Below the pieces are notes generated by a model, which did no database searches, was not told the DNA's origin, and was given only the letters and a program-made list of their open reading frames with translations. This document shows positions 46,163-57,079 of a stretch of DNA of 64,000 nucleotides, piece after piece. Each line of letters begins with the position of its first letter. Position 1 is the first letter of the stretch. The DNA comes from Chiua virens. Taxonomy: Eukaryota > Basidiomycota > Agaricomycetes > Boletales > Boletaceae. The stretch spans positions 310,001-374,000 of the forward strand of contig JAHNUO010000010.1 in the NCBI GenBank assembly GCA_019787685.1. Direction: 5' to 3'. The translations under genes and the position numbers were made by a program.

Positions 46163-47604
46163 ATGTTCACTCCAAGAACACTCATATCTTTGATCTTGAT
46201 TACTGCCTCGTCCGTCGTAGAAGCCGGTCCTCTCAGCCGCAACTCGAACTTCGATGTCGGCAAATCCACTGTTCACTTCTCAAGGAAGATCAACGCCCAT
46301 GGAACGCACACTTTTGCTGAGATGGATCGTGCGCGCCTCCAAGCATTGAAACGAACTGGTCAACTCGGCAAACGCGATGGCTCGTCTGTCAGCATAGCGA
46401 ATAGTGCTACTGTGTCCACTATCAATGTCGGAGTAGGAGAACCTGCATCAACCTGTACGTAGATCTACTGCTATTTTCGACGAGACACTGGATGATCCCA
46501 GTTAATCTTGTGGTTGACACTGCGAGCTCTGATACATGGGTGGGGGCAAAGTCGAACAACCCTTACAAGGTGACTAGTACCAGTAAAGACACTGGGAATT
46601 CTGTCGTATGTGTCCTATGTCCAATATCGTTTGTATCGCACTCAACATAGGCTATAGTCAGCTGCTTATGGAACTGGATCCTTTGTTGGAGAAGAATATC
46701 TTGACACCGTCACACTCTCCCCTTATTTGGTGATCAAGGATCAATCCATCGGCGTGGCCAATCAATCGAACTCTGTCTATGGCGATGGTGTATTCGGTCT
46801 TGGTCCTATCGACCTCACGGAGGGCGTAGTTAGCAATACCGAGTCAGTCCCTACCGTGACGACCAACCTCTTCGCACAAGGAAAGATTCCCTGGGAAGCG
46901 GTCGCAATCTTCCTCACTCCGTTCGCTGAATCCAGAAACGAAGGTGAACTCACATTCGGAGGGGTGGACTACTCGAAAAACGCCAGCCAGTTTCGCTACG
47001 CTCCTCTCACAACAACCTCGCCCTCCTCAAGATCCTGGGGTATTGATGCGTCAGCATTTTACGGCGAAACCGCTGTTATGCAAGAGACCTGCTGGTATCA
47101 TCGACTGCGGCTCTACGCTCATTATCTTGCCATCGGGTGAGTGACATAGTAGTGGTAAGATACCCACATCTTATATTGTCGCCTACAGATGCAATCGACA
47201 ATTACCAATCTGCAATTGCCGCTGTCCATGACTCTAAAACTGGATTCTTTAGAATTACTTCCTCTCAATATTCCGCCCTGAAGACGTTGACATTCACCAT
47301 CGGAAGCGCGTCGTTGCAGCTGACGCCCAATGCTCAAATTTGGCCTCGTTCCCTCAACAGTGCCATCGGAGGCGATCCGGATTCAATCTACCTTAATCAT
47401 CGTTAACAGTGGGAATCCTTCGGGTGCTGGGCTCGACTTTGTTCTTGGTTTCGCCTTTCTGTACGTTCACGTTCATTACGCTGAGAAGGTCGTCGAGTCT
47501 TACTCTTGCCTACTATCAGCGAGCGTTTCTATACCGTGCTGGATACCACGTATCAACGAATCGGTTTTGCTGACACTGCGTATACCTACTCGACCAGTAA
47601 CTAG
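46163..47604 (+). pseudogene. A1-family (pepsin-like) aspartic protease, decayed
   Basis: Resembles secreted polyporopepsin-type proteases. A signal peptide (MFTPRTLISLILITASSVVEA) and pro-region precede LVVDTASSDTWVGA and IIDCGSTLIILPS, followed by TGFFRITSSQYSALKTLTFT, LTPNAQIWPR and an ERFYTVLDTTYQRIGFADT ending. Exons: 46163-46454, 46502-46605, 46658-47137, then about 47188-47460 and 47521-47604. Two single-base insertions break the frame, near 47087 (before AGIIDCG) and near 47395 (in IYLIIVNSG). Independently, both catalytic DTG triads are changed, to DTA and DCG; the aspartates remain. Either a recent pseudogene or a sequence with errors; catalytic activity is doubtful even if the frame is intact. 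Confidence 0.75.
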
Positions 47605-48524
47605 GAAGGGATGGTTGGTCGTTAGCTACCCCCGAGTTGGTGTATCCCGGGTGTGTAACTGTGTTGCAGTTGTAATGTGCCAATGTCCTAACACTGTCAA
47701 AAGTTGAGTTTCAATAACATCTAAAATGACATTCATCAGCTAGTGGGACAGATCATGGACAAGTCTAGCATGTATTTGAGCATTAAATGGATGAGTGGAA
47801 GGTTCTGTTACTGGGACTGATATATGGTGTAGATTTGACAGTAATGTGTGGTTCAGGATAATGATCTGTTATTTGCTCGCCTTGATTCAGTCTTGACTAG
47901 CTTGACTTGACCAACTCACTGGCGGGAACTCAAAGGTTTCTCTACTGAAGCATTCACTATGGTGCACCTGGCTAGATCCCCACTTGACAATTACTGGTTT
48001 ACCTCTGATTCAGATCTGCAAGAGTACAATGTCCTGATGATTACTTGCATAAATAGGCAAGTAAAAGCCAAGTTTCTGAAGCTTGATTGGTTAATAGTAG
48101 CATAATGGTTTTCCTTCATCAAGCCTGCTTGAAGGCAATCAGTGATGTGTTATGATAACATTTACCTTGTCACAATGCTCCCTGTCAAGTGCTGGTCATC
48201 ACAAAGGACAGTAGCTTGAGAGATTCTTTTGTCACAGAATTGCTCGCAGTGACAGCATTGGATGGTGTATGAATGAGATGTCACTGCCAAAATATCAACA
48301 AAGTCACTGGTGACAGAATGCATCTCAGACCCTCTAGGTGCATTGGCATTACTAACTTTGTTGCAGCACAATAATTGCAAGAGGAACTTAGTCAGATGAG
48401 ATGGTAGTTGAGAGGCAAGATCAATTGGGTCTCCTATCAACAGATGACATATGTAGCTACAGTCAGCATCAGGCTGAGTGAGGCTTGACATGATTTGGCC
48501 TAATCAGAGGCCTTCAAGTCCAAC
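47605..48524 (-). repeat. Probable copia-type LTR and flank
   Basis: Reading on the minus strand, a polypurine tract (GAGGGGGAG, 48526-48534) is followed at once by TGTTGGACTTGAAGG, the usual start of a 3' LTR directly after a copia pol. The left end of the LTR could not be fixed, so part of this interval may be plain intergenic DNA. CpG dinucleotides become rare from here on. Confidence 0.4.
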
Positions 48525-48532
48525 ACTCCCCC

Positions 48533-48670
48533 TCAAGCTGCACAGAGGCTAAGAGCTTTGGAGTGCTGTAAATGTTTTTGTTGTGATAGGGCTTTTGTTA
48601 GTATATTAGCAGTTATTTCATTGGTTGGACAATATAGTACAAGAGTGATCCAACTGACTTTAATAGTGTT
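48533..48670 (-). pseudogene. Ty1/copia pol C-terminal remnant
   Basis: Minus-strand peptide LYCPTNEITANILTKALSQ then ALSLCAA plus a stop matches the end of copia RNase H domains (pattern PT..Q.AD..TKAL). Upstream sequence is too decayed to follow. It lies next to the polypurine tract and LTR start. Confidence 0.6.
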
Positions 48671-49170
48671 CCATCAGTATTTTCTCAAGTTGTTTTTTGT
48701 GCTTTTAATGTCCTTTTCATTGACTAACTAACACTAAAAGTAGAAAAGGATTAAAAGCCACAAATGCATCCTGTTACAATTTACTCTTTCCTTTCTTTTT
48801 CTTGCTTGATTCACTATGCTTGTCTAGAGTCATATACCTCACCAGAATCCATGTTTTTTGCCCCCAACCCCAAGTATGAGCCTTGTCTGCATCAGATGCA
48901 TGAAAGTATTCTCATGTGCTGGTATTATTCTGCATTGAATTCAAAGACAATCAGTGAATTTAATCAGTTATGGACATACATCAAAGATCCATGGCAGTTT
49001 GATCTCTCCCAAGAGCCCAACTTTGCTCATGACCATGAATACAAGTTTATCAAAAAATATCTTTGGAATGACTTAAACCTGTAAGGAACCAAGTTCCTGT
49101 GCATCTGGCAACAGAACTGGTCCAAGCAGATCAGTGCATTCCAGCATACTGCCTCTTTGTCCTGTATATA
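48671..49170. other. AT-rich repeat DNA
   Basis: Contains one open plus-strand ORF (48764-49084, 106 codons, with SPESMFFAPNPKYEP) that I do not recognise; it may belong to a transposon. Nothing else is assigned. Confidence 0.3.
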
Positions 49171-50722
49171 CAGTGGCTCAAACAACTGTCCCAATGTTTG
49201 CATGTTTTTCACTAAATGCAATGAAACGCAGTAACCACTAAACCTTACCCAAACCTGTGGGAATATGAAATATAGTACCTACTCCTGGCTTTCTATTGGC
49301 CCAAGGGTCAAATCATTTGAATAGGATTTGATGAAATGGCAATCATGTCAAAATGATCACTCATTGGGACAGTTCTTTGACTTTAAGTTTGGATTACACA
49401 TATTAGACCCTAACATGTTGGAAAGTACTTACATACATTTGATAATGGTTCTATTATGTTATATTTATGTAACTATCATCAGCTAGCACCATATGAACCC
49501 CACCATTTCATACTAACTTTCCTATCATCATTATGAAACCTACCTACAGCTCTTAAGGGAAAATACTGTCTTCTTCCCTTTCCTGAAGCTTTCTTCCAAG
49601 AAAATAACCTCTAAAACTGGTCTGGGCAAGTCTACAGTGTCTAGGGTCCTTCAGGAAATCCAGCTAGACAAGACTAAACATCTTGGTGGTTACCCTTCAA
49701 AATTTTTATTTACCAGCAAAAGGGCTATTGTACAATAGATCATTACTGGCAAGGCCAAAAATGCTGTTCAGCTCACTACACTTATCAATACCATTATTGA
49801 TACTCCTCTCTACCCTCAGACAGTCAGAAATACCCTCAAGGAAGCCTCTTTGAAAGCTGTGGTAGGAGAACAAAAACCTCCTCTCTTCAAGAGTCGCAAG
49901 AAAGGTTGGTTGGCCTATGCTTTCAAATACTAGCATTGGACTGTGGAGGGTGGGAAAATGGTTGTATAGTTAAATGAGACTAAAGTCAATAGGATTGGGT
50001 CATATAAACAAGCATATGTGTGGAAAAAGGAGAGTAGTTGATTGCTAGAGGTACAGTCAAGCATAGAGGAGGCTATGGGCCTATATAGGATGGAATGGAG
50101 TGGAAGTTTAGAGTAAGATGTACAGAAGGATGGATGCTGAGCAGTATGTGACAATTTCACAGCATGGGTTGCTGGAAAACATTGAAGAATTTTAAATTTC
50201 AGAAAGTGATATCATTTTTCAATAAGATAATGATCCCAAACATACCTGTAAAAGAGTTCAGACCTGGGTTAAAGATCAAGAGATTGGATCTTTAGATTGG
50301 CCTGCACAGTCTCTAGACCTTGTTTCCTTTGAACATACCTGAAATTATCTCAAAAAATGACTTTCAGCTTATAAAAGTGCCACTAAAGGAGTGGGGGGAT
50401 ATTTGTGCAGAATATTATCAGAAATGGATTAAAGCATGCATAGAAGGCTTGAAGCAGTTATCAAGGCCAAAGGAGATCATACCAAATATTAAATACTTAC
50501 ATTTATATAAAGTCAAAAAACTGTCCCAATGAGTGATCATTTTGAAATGATTGCCATTTCATCAAATCCTATTCAAATGATTTGACCCTTGGGCCAATAG
50601 AAAGCCAGGAGTAGGTACTATATTTCATATTCCCACAGGTTTGGGTAAAGTTTAGTGGTTACCGCGTTTTATTGCATTTAGTGAAAAACATGCAAACATC
50701 GGGACAGTTGTTTGAGCCACTG
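49171..50722 (+). mobile_element. Tc1/mariner element with about 200-bp TIRs
   Basis: Ends are CAGTGGCTCAAACAACTGTCC and its complement, flanked on both sides by TA (49169-49170 and 50723-50724), the target duplication of this superfamily. The terminal inverted repeats run about 200 bp (49171-49373 and 50520-50722). Each TIR has the word ACTGTCCCAATG near the outer end and its complement near the inner end, so likely transposase sites occur twice per TIR. The internal transposase is decayed. Confidence 0.85.
49590..50531 (+). pseudogene. Tc1 transposase (DD34E), inactivated
   Basis: The N-terminal helix-turn-helix portion is visible (KITSKTGLGKSTVSRVLQEI, about 49600), then TVRNTLKEASLKA. 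The catalytic end reads DNDPKHTCKRVQTW...SLDWPAQSLDL...FEHTWNYLKK, with 34 residues between the D and the E of DNDPKH and FEH. In-frame stops are present (for example after FQ before DND, and in place of the tryptophan of HTW) and small indels occur, so no functional transposase can be made from this copy. Confidence 0.8.
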
Positions 50723-50724
50723 TA

Positions 50725-51104
50725 GTCCTGGGCACAACCCAGGACTGTTAAAGGCAATCTGACCCTAGGTAAGTATACAGGATCAATGTAGGGTGAGTAT
50801 TTAAGAAAGGAGTGTCAAACCTTATAGATAACAAAGAGAAGGAAGGTGTTATGATAGTAACAACCTTAATAAGGCCAAATCAAATAGAACAAGTCAAATC
50901 AGATGAAGCAGAATACATATGATGAAACTGGATTGGATTGTGTTGACTTGGATTGGACTTGGATTGGATTTGGATGATCTGTAAATGCTAGGAATGAAAC
51001 TGGGCTGGCACAAAGTCGACTGCAGATGAGATGGGAGGTGATAGGACATGATGAAGAGTGAGGAAAAGGTATTCTACAACCATAAGGAGTATCTAACTCC
51101 TACA
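50725..51104. repeat. Direct repeat, left copy (probable LTR of older element)
   Basis: About 380 bp repeated at 63258-63645 in the same orientation with scattered mostly transition-type differences. One end carries the hairpin AGTCCTGGGCACAACCCAGGACT, the other end CTCCTACACC. The pair encloses a minus-strand gag relic, so it probably represents the LTRs of an old retrotransposon, this being the 3' LTR. The Tc1 element inserted at the TA on its border. Confidence 0.55.
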
Positions 51105-51257
51105 CCCAAGGGGAACTTGAATGCTGACTGTCCTCAGTTGGTCACGTGATGTACATACAAGCTGAGTTTGAAAACTGAACAATGTGCCACCAGACATTAC
51201 TTGAACATGTCACGTCCACACTGCTCTTCCATCCCTTTTATCTTTTAAACTTCCACT
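51105..51257. other. Short AT-rich interval
   Basis: Sequence between the direct repeat and the next ORF; nothing recognised. Confidence 0.4.
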
Positions 51258-52983
51258 ATGTTGTATGCCGAGTTGATCCTCAAATATGTGGACATGCAGA
51301 AAGCAGTCAATCAGTCCATACAAACCACGCATCTTTGCCGAGATGGAGCTGAAGCATGCAAATGGACGTGCCAGGGACTTCATGAAGATGATCCTGGATG
51401 ATAGGGAGGACCTGGCCGAGGAGCAGATGATGTGGCAAGAGGAATGGGATGAGATCCTGGTACATAGTTAACCAATCACGTCTCATCATGTACTAACCAT
51501 GAACAACTCATTTTTACAGAAACATCTCAGCGACTGCCTTTGACAGGCTCAGGATGCCAGTGTCGAGGCTTGGGTTGACAATGCAGTCACCCTTGCAATT
51601 CAAGAGTTGCAGAAGGTGATGGAGAGGATGGGACGTGGCCAAGAAGCTATGAAAGGTGGCTGATGACACGGCGAAGGCAACTGGCAGCAGTGCATGAGAG
51701 TGAGGAAAGAAGGGACACAGGAGATGAGAAGGCATGAGGAAGGCACTGAGGAGAAGGGGAAAGCACCAGAGGGGAAAGAGAAATGGAAGGTGTGTGTCCA
51801 GATACATACATATCTGGTATCCGCAATGCTAACTAGGTTATGTGTACAGCATCCCATTGTGATGGAGAACGAGTCAGATGGCAAGGATGAGCTGATCATC
51901 GTTGAGAGCAGCACAGCCAAGAGCATGCCACCAACCCATACTGATTCACTGTGGGAGGAAGGCAACATTGACCATGAGGTGCCATGTGAGCAGTGCAAAA
52001 GTGCAGGGTACCCCTGCTTTGGGGTCCCCAGTCATGTGTGCAGATGCTGTGGGAAGGACCATCAGAGCTGCACATACTCAAGTGGGCATGGCAGCAAGAG
52101 GACAAAGGCAAATGGGAAGGCAAAAGCAATGAGAGTCCCAGGTGAGTATTTATGCGATGCTCATCAGTCTGCATGTGTTAAAATGCAGTTTAGCTTCACA
52201 AAAACTGGTGGTATTCATACCACCACACTGACATTTCACAGAACTGTCCAATCTGGTTCTGGATACATGCAAGGCAAGGCCGAAGCTGCAACATAAGGCT
52301 AAGGCATCCATTGTGGACAACGAGGAGGAAGAGGATACAGCCCCCAAGAAGAAGCAGAAGATGTCAGGTCAAGACAGACCCACATGCTCTCAGGTTGACA
52401 TGGCCAAACGGGCTGTGCTCGCTATGGAGGCAGAGCTGCTCACCTCCAAAACCAAGTACAAGATTAGGGTTCTGTGTGGGTACACCCATGGGTATCAGAG
52501 CTCATACCCATACCCATACCCACCAAAAACCCATACCCATGCCGTGGGTATGGGTTTTCCTGTGGGTATCAAAAACCGTACCCATGGGTATACCCACAGT
52601 AGGTATACCCATGGGTTTAGTAGTACCAAGCCTAAACTATAGACTAAACCTTGTTCTAAACATCATATCTATACTCATTCTGCTATCTTATACCTTATCC
52701 TAACTTAGCTAAACCTCACTCACTCATGGTAAGCCATCATCATCATCACTCTCACCTTGCTATGGACCCACTGTACCCATGGTGTGGGTATGGGTATGGG
52801 TATCCAAAGTCCAACCCATACCCATACCCATGGGTATAAAACCCACAACCCACATGGGTTACCCATACCCATGCAGATCCCTATACAAGATGCTTGAGAT
52901 GCAGTTGGTGGATAAAGGGGCGGTAATTGCATTGAAGGAGGCTGAGTTGGAGAAGGTGAAGGCTGTGCTACAGCTTCTGTAGA
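51258..52983 (+). pseudogene. Zn2Cys6-like cysteine-cluster ORF interrupted by a MITE
   Basis: Starts MLYAELILKYVDMQKAV, continues in another frame (FMKMILDDREDLAEEQMMWQ) and holds intron-like gaps (about 51470-51520, 51790-51850). The segment CEQCKSAGYPCFGVPSHVC then RCCGKDHQSC (51985-52070) has the spacing CX2CX6CX7CX2CX6C, which fits a fungal binuclear zinc cluster, though here it is mid-protein. I recall similar Cys-cluster ORFs as high-copy, transposon-associated genes in mushrooms. Frameshifts and stops (near 51365, 51540, 51660) show decay. A 419-bp hAT MITE splits the last exon; after it the frame resumes at MLEMQLVDKGAVIALKEAEL and ends at 52983. Confidence 0.5.
52465..52883. mobile_element. 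419-bp hAT-type MITE
   Basis: Flanked by the 8-bp direct repeat TACAAGAT (52457-52464 and 52884-52891), the target size of hAT elements. Ends form an imperfect TIR: TAGGGTTCTGTGTGGGTA against TAGGGATCTGCATGGGTA (3 mismatches in 18), with the TAGGG tip typical of hAT. The interior is built largely of ACCCAT/ATGGGT words in both orientations. It has no coding capacity. Omitting the element and one target copy restores a continuous reading frame across the insertion site. Confidence 0.85.
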
Positions 52984-53639
52984 TAGAGTTGTTGTTCCTG
53001 CTGTGTCATATATATGTCCAATCCAGTTGTGATCCCTAAGTAAGCAATGAATAGGAAGTGATTAATGAAATGAAATGTGAGTGAAAAGAAACAAGAATAT
53101 TTAATACAGGGTGTGGTTGTCCATCTGGCTTGTCTTCTTTGGGCATGTTTATCGCTTTGCTGAGTGGCCAGATTGCATATGATGGTATTCGGTTTTGGAT
53201 AAGACAAAAGAAGTGGCAGTGAAAGTGAATATCTAAATAGAAATGGTTATGATTGAAGGCAAAGGAACTGGCAGTATATGGATGGTTTCATTGTTTTATT
53301 TTTTTGTCTTGTTGTATTGAAGGAGAGTGTGTATTGTATGGATTGTCTGTGTGTTTAGTGACAGTTTTCGTTGTTTTAGAGACACTGGATCAAATCCTGG
53401 GGTGAGATAGAGAGCACTGGTTGAAGCCCAGGATAGAGATGAATACATATCATATGGCTGACTGTATGTTTTATGCTTTGAGATGATGTTTGGACCATTG
53501 CCAAGTAGTTGCAATGTCAACTAACAATGGCAGATCATCAGGTTGAACTATAAAATTAATGAACCAGTTAGTAATGTGCAGAAGTGGATCCATATACAAG
53601 CGGATGGCATCAAAAGTACACAAAGGGAGATTTATATGT
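52984..53639. other. AT-rich repeat DNA
   Basis: No gene, LTR or TIR recognised; CpG-poor like its neighbours. Confidence 0.4.
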
Positions 53640-55300
53640 ACTCACAGATTAAGAAACAACAGATAAGGAATGGGTGGATTAAGTTTTGAAGGCGCTGTGG
53701 TGAAACCAGCTGCCAAGGCGGATGGCAAGAACAAAGGCAAAGTGGCTGTAACAGAAGACTGGATGTGAACGAGGGGAACTTGAATAGTAAATGACAGGAA
53801 AATGGATGAACGAATGCAAGAAGAAAGTGGATTAAAATGAGGTAAGGATGCGTTCGTAGGTAGAATGAGCAGTTGAAAGGTGCCTGCATGAACATTCAGA
53901 TGTTTCGTGGGCCTTGGGGGTACACAAACAGCAGCAATCCAGATATGACTGGTTAGGACTGCCTCAGCTGGCAGATTGTGACAATCCCTTACAAACCGGC
54001 TGACACTTGTATGTCCTAAAATGTTAGCCTTATGTGGATATGAAATGAAAATAGATAAAAATGAATGCCTGGTACAGTCTGGGTACAGCCAAGGCAGCTC
54101 GTGTATGCTGCAGATCGAAACGATAATATCAGCCAGTAATCCCTGACTCAGTGTAATAGCGGTCTGCAGACCAAGCAGCTGTAGTAGAGAAAGGGAGAAT
54201 GATTGACGCAAATGGGGGATGGGTTGATAGGGAGTGTTTGAGAGCGATTTTGGAGGAATGGGACAAGAGACTGGTTCGGTTGTGAGACTGAGTGCAGACA
54301 CCACAGTGGGGGTATTTTGTAGAAGAGAAATGGTGGGACTGATTATGGGTTTGATTGATCCATCATATGGATTGTCCAAATCATGATCGGTTTTGATTGA
54401 ATGTGGTGCCATGTCATGTACTACTGGCTGAGTTGATACCGAATATGACAGAGTGTCTAGTTCAATGTCAAGGAGGTTGCAAGGGCAGGCTGACCATGTG
54501 TCCATGATGCTGAGAGGTGTTGTGATGACAGTCGTGCAAGGTGCAATTGGGGTTGAGAGTGGTGAGACTGGTTCAGTTAACACAGTTGGGTTGATAGTGT
54601 AATCTGTCAGTCATTCTGTAACTGATGGTCGCAATGACAGAGCAACACACAGGTTGATGTCCATAACCAGTGTGATAACCACAGAACTAGACAAGTTAGT
54701 AGGCAGTCCTTGGATTGATGGTGAAATAGAAACAGATGAAGGGATGGGTCGGTTATATGGAAGTGGATTGTAAACATCAGGCAGTGAAAGGGAAGGTGAT
54801 CAAAGGGGTAGTGAAAGTGTAGGGGTAAAATGAGAATGTGATCCTGATAAAAGAAACTTGGCTGCATCATGAATGTCATTGAGTGCATACAAGGCATCCA
54901 GGTGGATATCAATATACTTTCCCAGCTCATTAAGGGAGTGCATCCACTTGGATTGATAGTGATTGATGAGGTTCTGGAGATCCTCAAAGCAGTACTGGTT
55001 ATTGAGTTCCAGGTAGAGTGTCTTGATGGCTATAATGAATGCCTGCCAACCCAGTGGATTGACAACCGCTTCAGGTAGAATCTCCCAAAGGTCACATACA
55101 CTGGGATTGATGCAATGCAATGCATACTGTACTCTCTTTGATTGGAGCAGTCCAATGCATGTGCAAAGAAAGTCAACATCATCTAGATATGGCTGGAGAT
55201 GGGAAGCTTTTCTGCTGAAGGTTGGTGCATCTGGGGTGCCTCAATACAGCATCCGGGTTATGCTAGCAGCGATCATGATGAACGAAAATGGTGTCAGTTG
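53640..55300 (-). pseudogene. Retrotransposon gag-like remnant of the older element
   Basis: The best-preserved part (55120-54800) reads CDLWEILPEAVVNPLGWQAF, then EDLQNLINHY and SLNELGKYIDIHLDAL. I recognise this as the gag-like domain common in Agaricomycete retrotransposons (LWExLP ... LYPG ... DL..L ... LG.Y). Upstream (55300-55120) the frame is broken but continues the same protein. Downstream a proline-rich open frame of 313 codons (54583-53642, starting MLTEPVSPLSTPIAP) may be the gag C-terminus or a chance ORF. Orientation fits a 5' LTR at 63258-63645. Confidence 0.5.
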
Positions 55301-55444
55301 ATTGTCTGATGTGCTCATGACCTTTGTAGCTAAGGGCGGATGGATCGTGAGACATGGAGGAAGGGTTAGTAGTGGCACAGGGGTGCGAGCAGGGTGAACA
55401 GTGACTAAAAGTCAGAAGGTATTGTAACCAGATCTGAAAAAAAT

Positions 55445-56017
55445 TGTTATGGTAGTTCTGGGTAGGACCTAACGTAGCCACAAAAGCACTAAGTAGCAAG
55501 TGGCTGCAATAACTCAAACAATCACCACTTGATATGTGGTGCGCTGTAGAGTTCAAAGAGTGGTCAAATCAGTGTAGTTGCTACCTGAGAGAGAACAAGG
55601 TCAGACTCAGGAGTTTTCTTGAAGTTGTCTGGCTGAGAATCTATACTCTTGGGACCGAGGGTCAAGGGTGACTTCTAAGAAGTCCAAGGGAAGTTGAGTG
55701 TACTCAGCTAGATTGTGGAGAACAAGACTAGTGTACAGGAGTGACTTGATGAGCTATTTATATGTAAAGGGCGGTGCATGGACCAATGGAAGAACAGGTG
55801 ACTGAGAAGAGCAGAACCAACACAATAGGTTGAAAGAGGGAATTGTATGATATGAAGGTAGCGGACAATGACAAGAAAGAAATGAGTAAGCACTCAGGTT
55901 GAACTGGTGCTTAAGTAAGGACCTTGAATAGAACAAGTACAGATGAACGTAGAGAGATACCTGAAGTATTGAGAATAGTAAAGTAGTACAAGTGAGAGAA
56001 AGAAAAGAATTGTAACA
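55445..56017 (-). repeat. Ty3 element 3' LTR
   Basis: 573 bp, direct copy of 62220-62791 with scattered, mostly transition-type differences. Confidence 0.9.
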
Positions 56018-56188
56018 TTACCCCCTGAGTACGATCAAAGCACCATGTGAAGATCATCCCTAGAAAGAGAACGAATCCCAGATAGGACTACTGGTGATAT
56101 TGGTGTACCCCTTGTCATCAATGGGGTTATTGCATGGGGATAGTGAATGCCGATCTGGAGACACAGATCATTGTGCATTGTGGTGGGT

Positions 56189-57064
56189 TCATTGAGGACC
56201 TTGAGGTGCAGGTATAGGCAATACAGGGCAATGGTTATGGCAGGAGGAAGATGAGGAGTTTGTCAACAAGGACAAATTGGAAGGGATGATAGGGCGAGGG
56301 GAGCAGCGACACCAGGTGGCTCCAGCAGTGACTAGAGTAAGCTGGTCAGCCAAGGGGAGGCGAGCACATACCCTAGGAGGTCGTCCAGGGCACCTAGATT
56401 GGATGTGGCTGGGGGACCAAGTGAGACAGATTGGGCACTGATACATTCTGCATTTGAAGCACACCTCGTGCCACTGGGGGTGATGGTCGGGGAGGGATAC
56501 CTGACCGGTCCAAAATAAATGTTCTACCTCCGTGCAGTTTGAGGCAATCATCTCCTCCTTGGTGAAGGGAGCAGAGGAGGCAGATGGCATGGACAGTGGC
56601 AACAGGGTTGCTGGAGGGATGGCCAGTGCCAATTCCGCTTGGTAGCAGTGGAGGTCAGAGAGGAATTCTCCCATCTGCATCTGGTGCAGGGTGTGCTCCA
56701 AATAGGCATGGATTCAGTTGTAGATCTGTCTAGTGACCATGGAGAGAAGGTGGTGGTTAGGGGCCTGCCCTTGAAGGTCTGATTGTACAAAAGTGAGGCA
56801 TTCACACTGGAGATAGGTGGTGTAGAGGGCGTGAAGTGGTGAATCTAGGTCAGGGTAGTGCTCAATAGAAAAGGCCATGGCGGGGTCTAGGATATGTTTG
56901 CGGATGCGTGTGAAGTACTTGTGGGAGAAAGAGGAGGAGCATATAGTATGGGAATGATAAGGAAGATCGACAGCTACAATAGGAGGATGAACACAATAAG
57001 GGCGCTCAGTAGGGCGAGGCCATTGACTAGGGTGTTCCCATCCTGTGGAAGCAACTGCTGACAC
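56189..57064 (-). CDS. Extra ORF downstream of Ty3 pol, Cys-rich
   Basis: Two overlapping frames (57064-56714 and 56701-56189) continue after the chromodomain ORF. The second contains CFKCRMYQCPICLTWSPSHI then QSRCPGRP, a zinc-knuckle-like Cys/His cluster that I recall at the same place in other Agaricomycete Ty3 elements. A stop between the frames suggests they were once one ORF. The role is unknown; nucleic-acid binding is an inference. Confidence 0.4.
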
Positions 57065-57079
57065 AGCTGGAGAAATGGG

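Noticed and set aside
52480..52870. TGGGTA/TACCCA hexamer runs as interstitial telomeric repeats
   Set aside because: Runs are short, occur in both orientations and lie entirely within a TSD-flanked hAT MITE; the fungal telomere word is usually TTAGGG.
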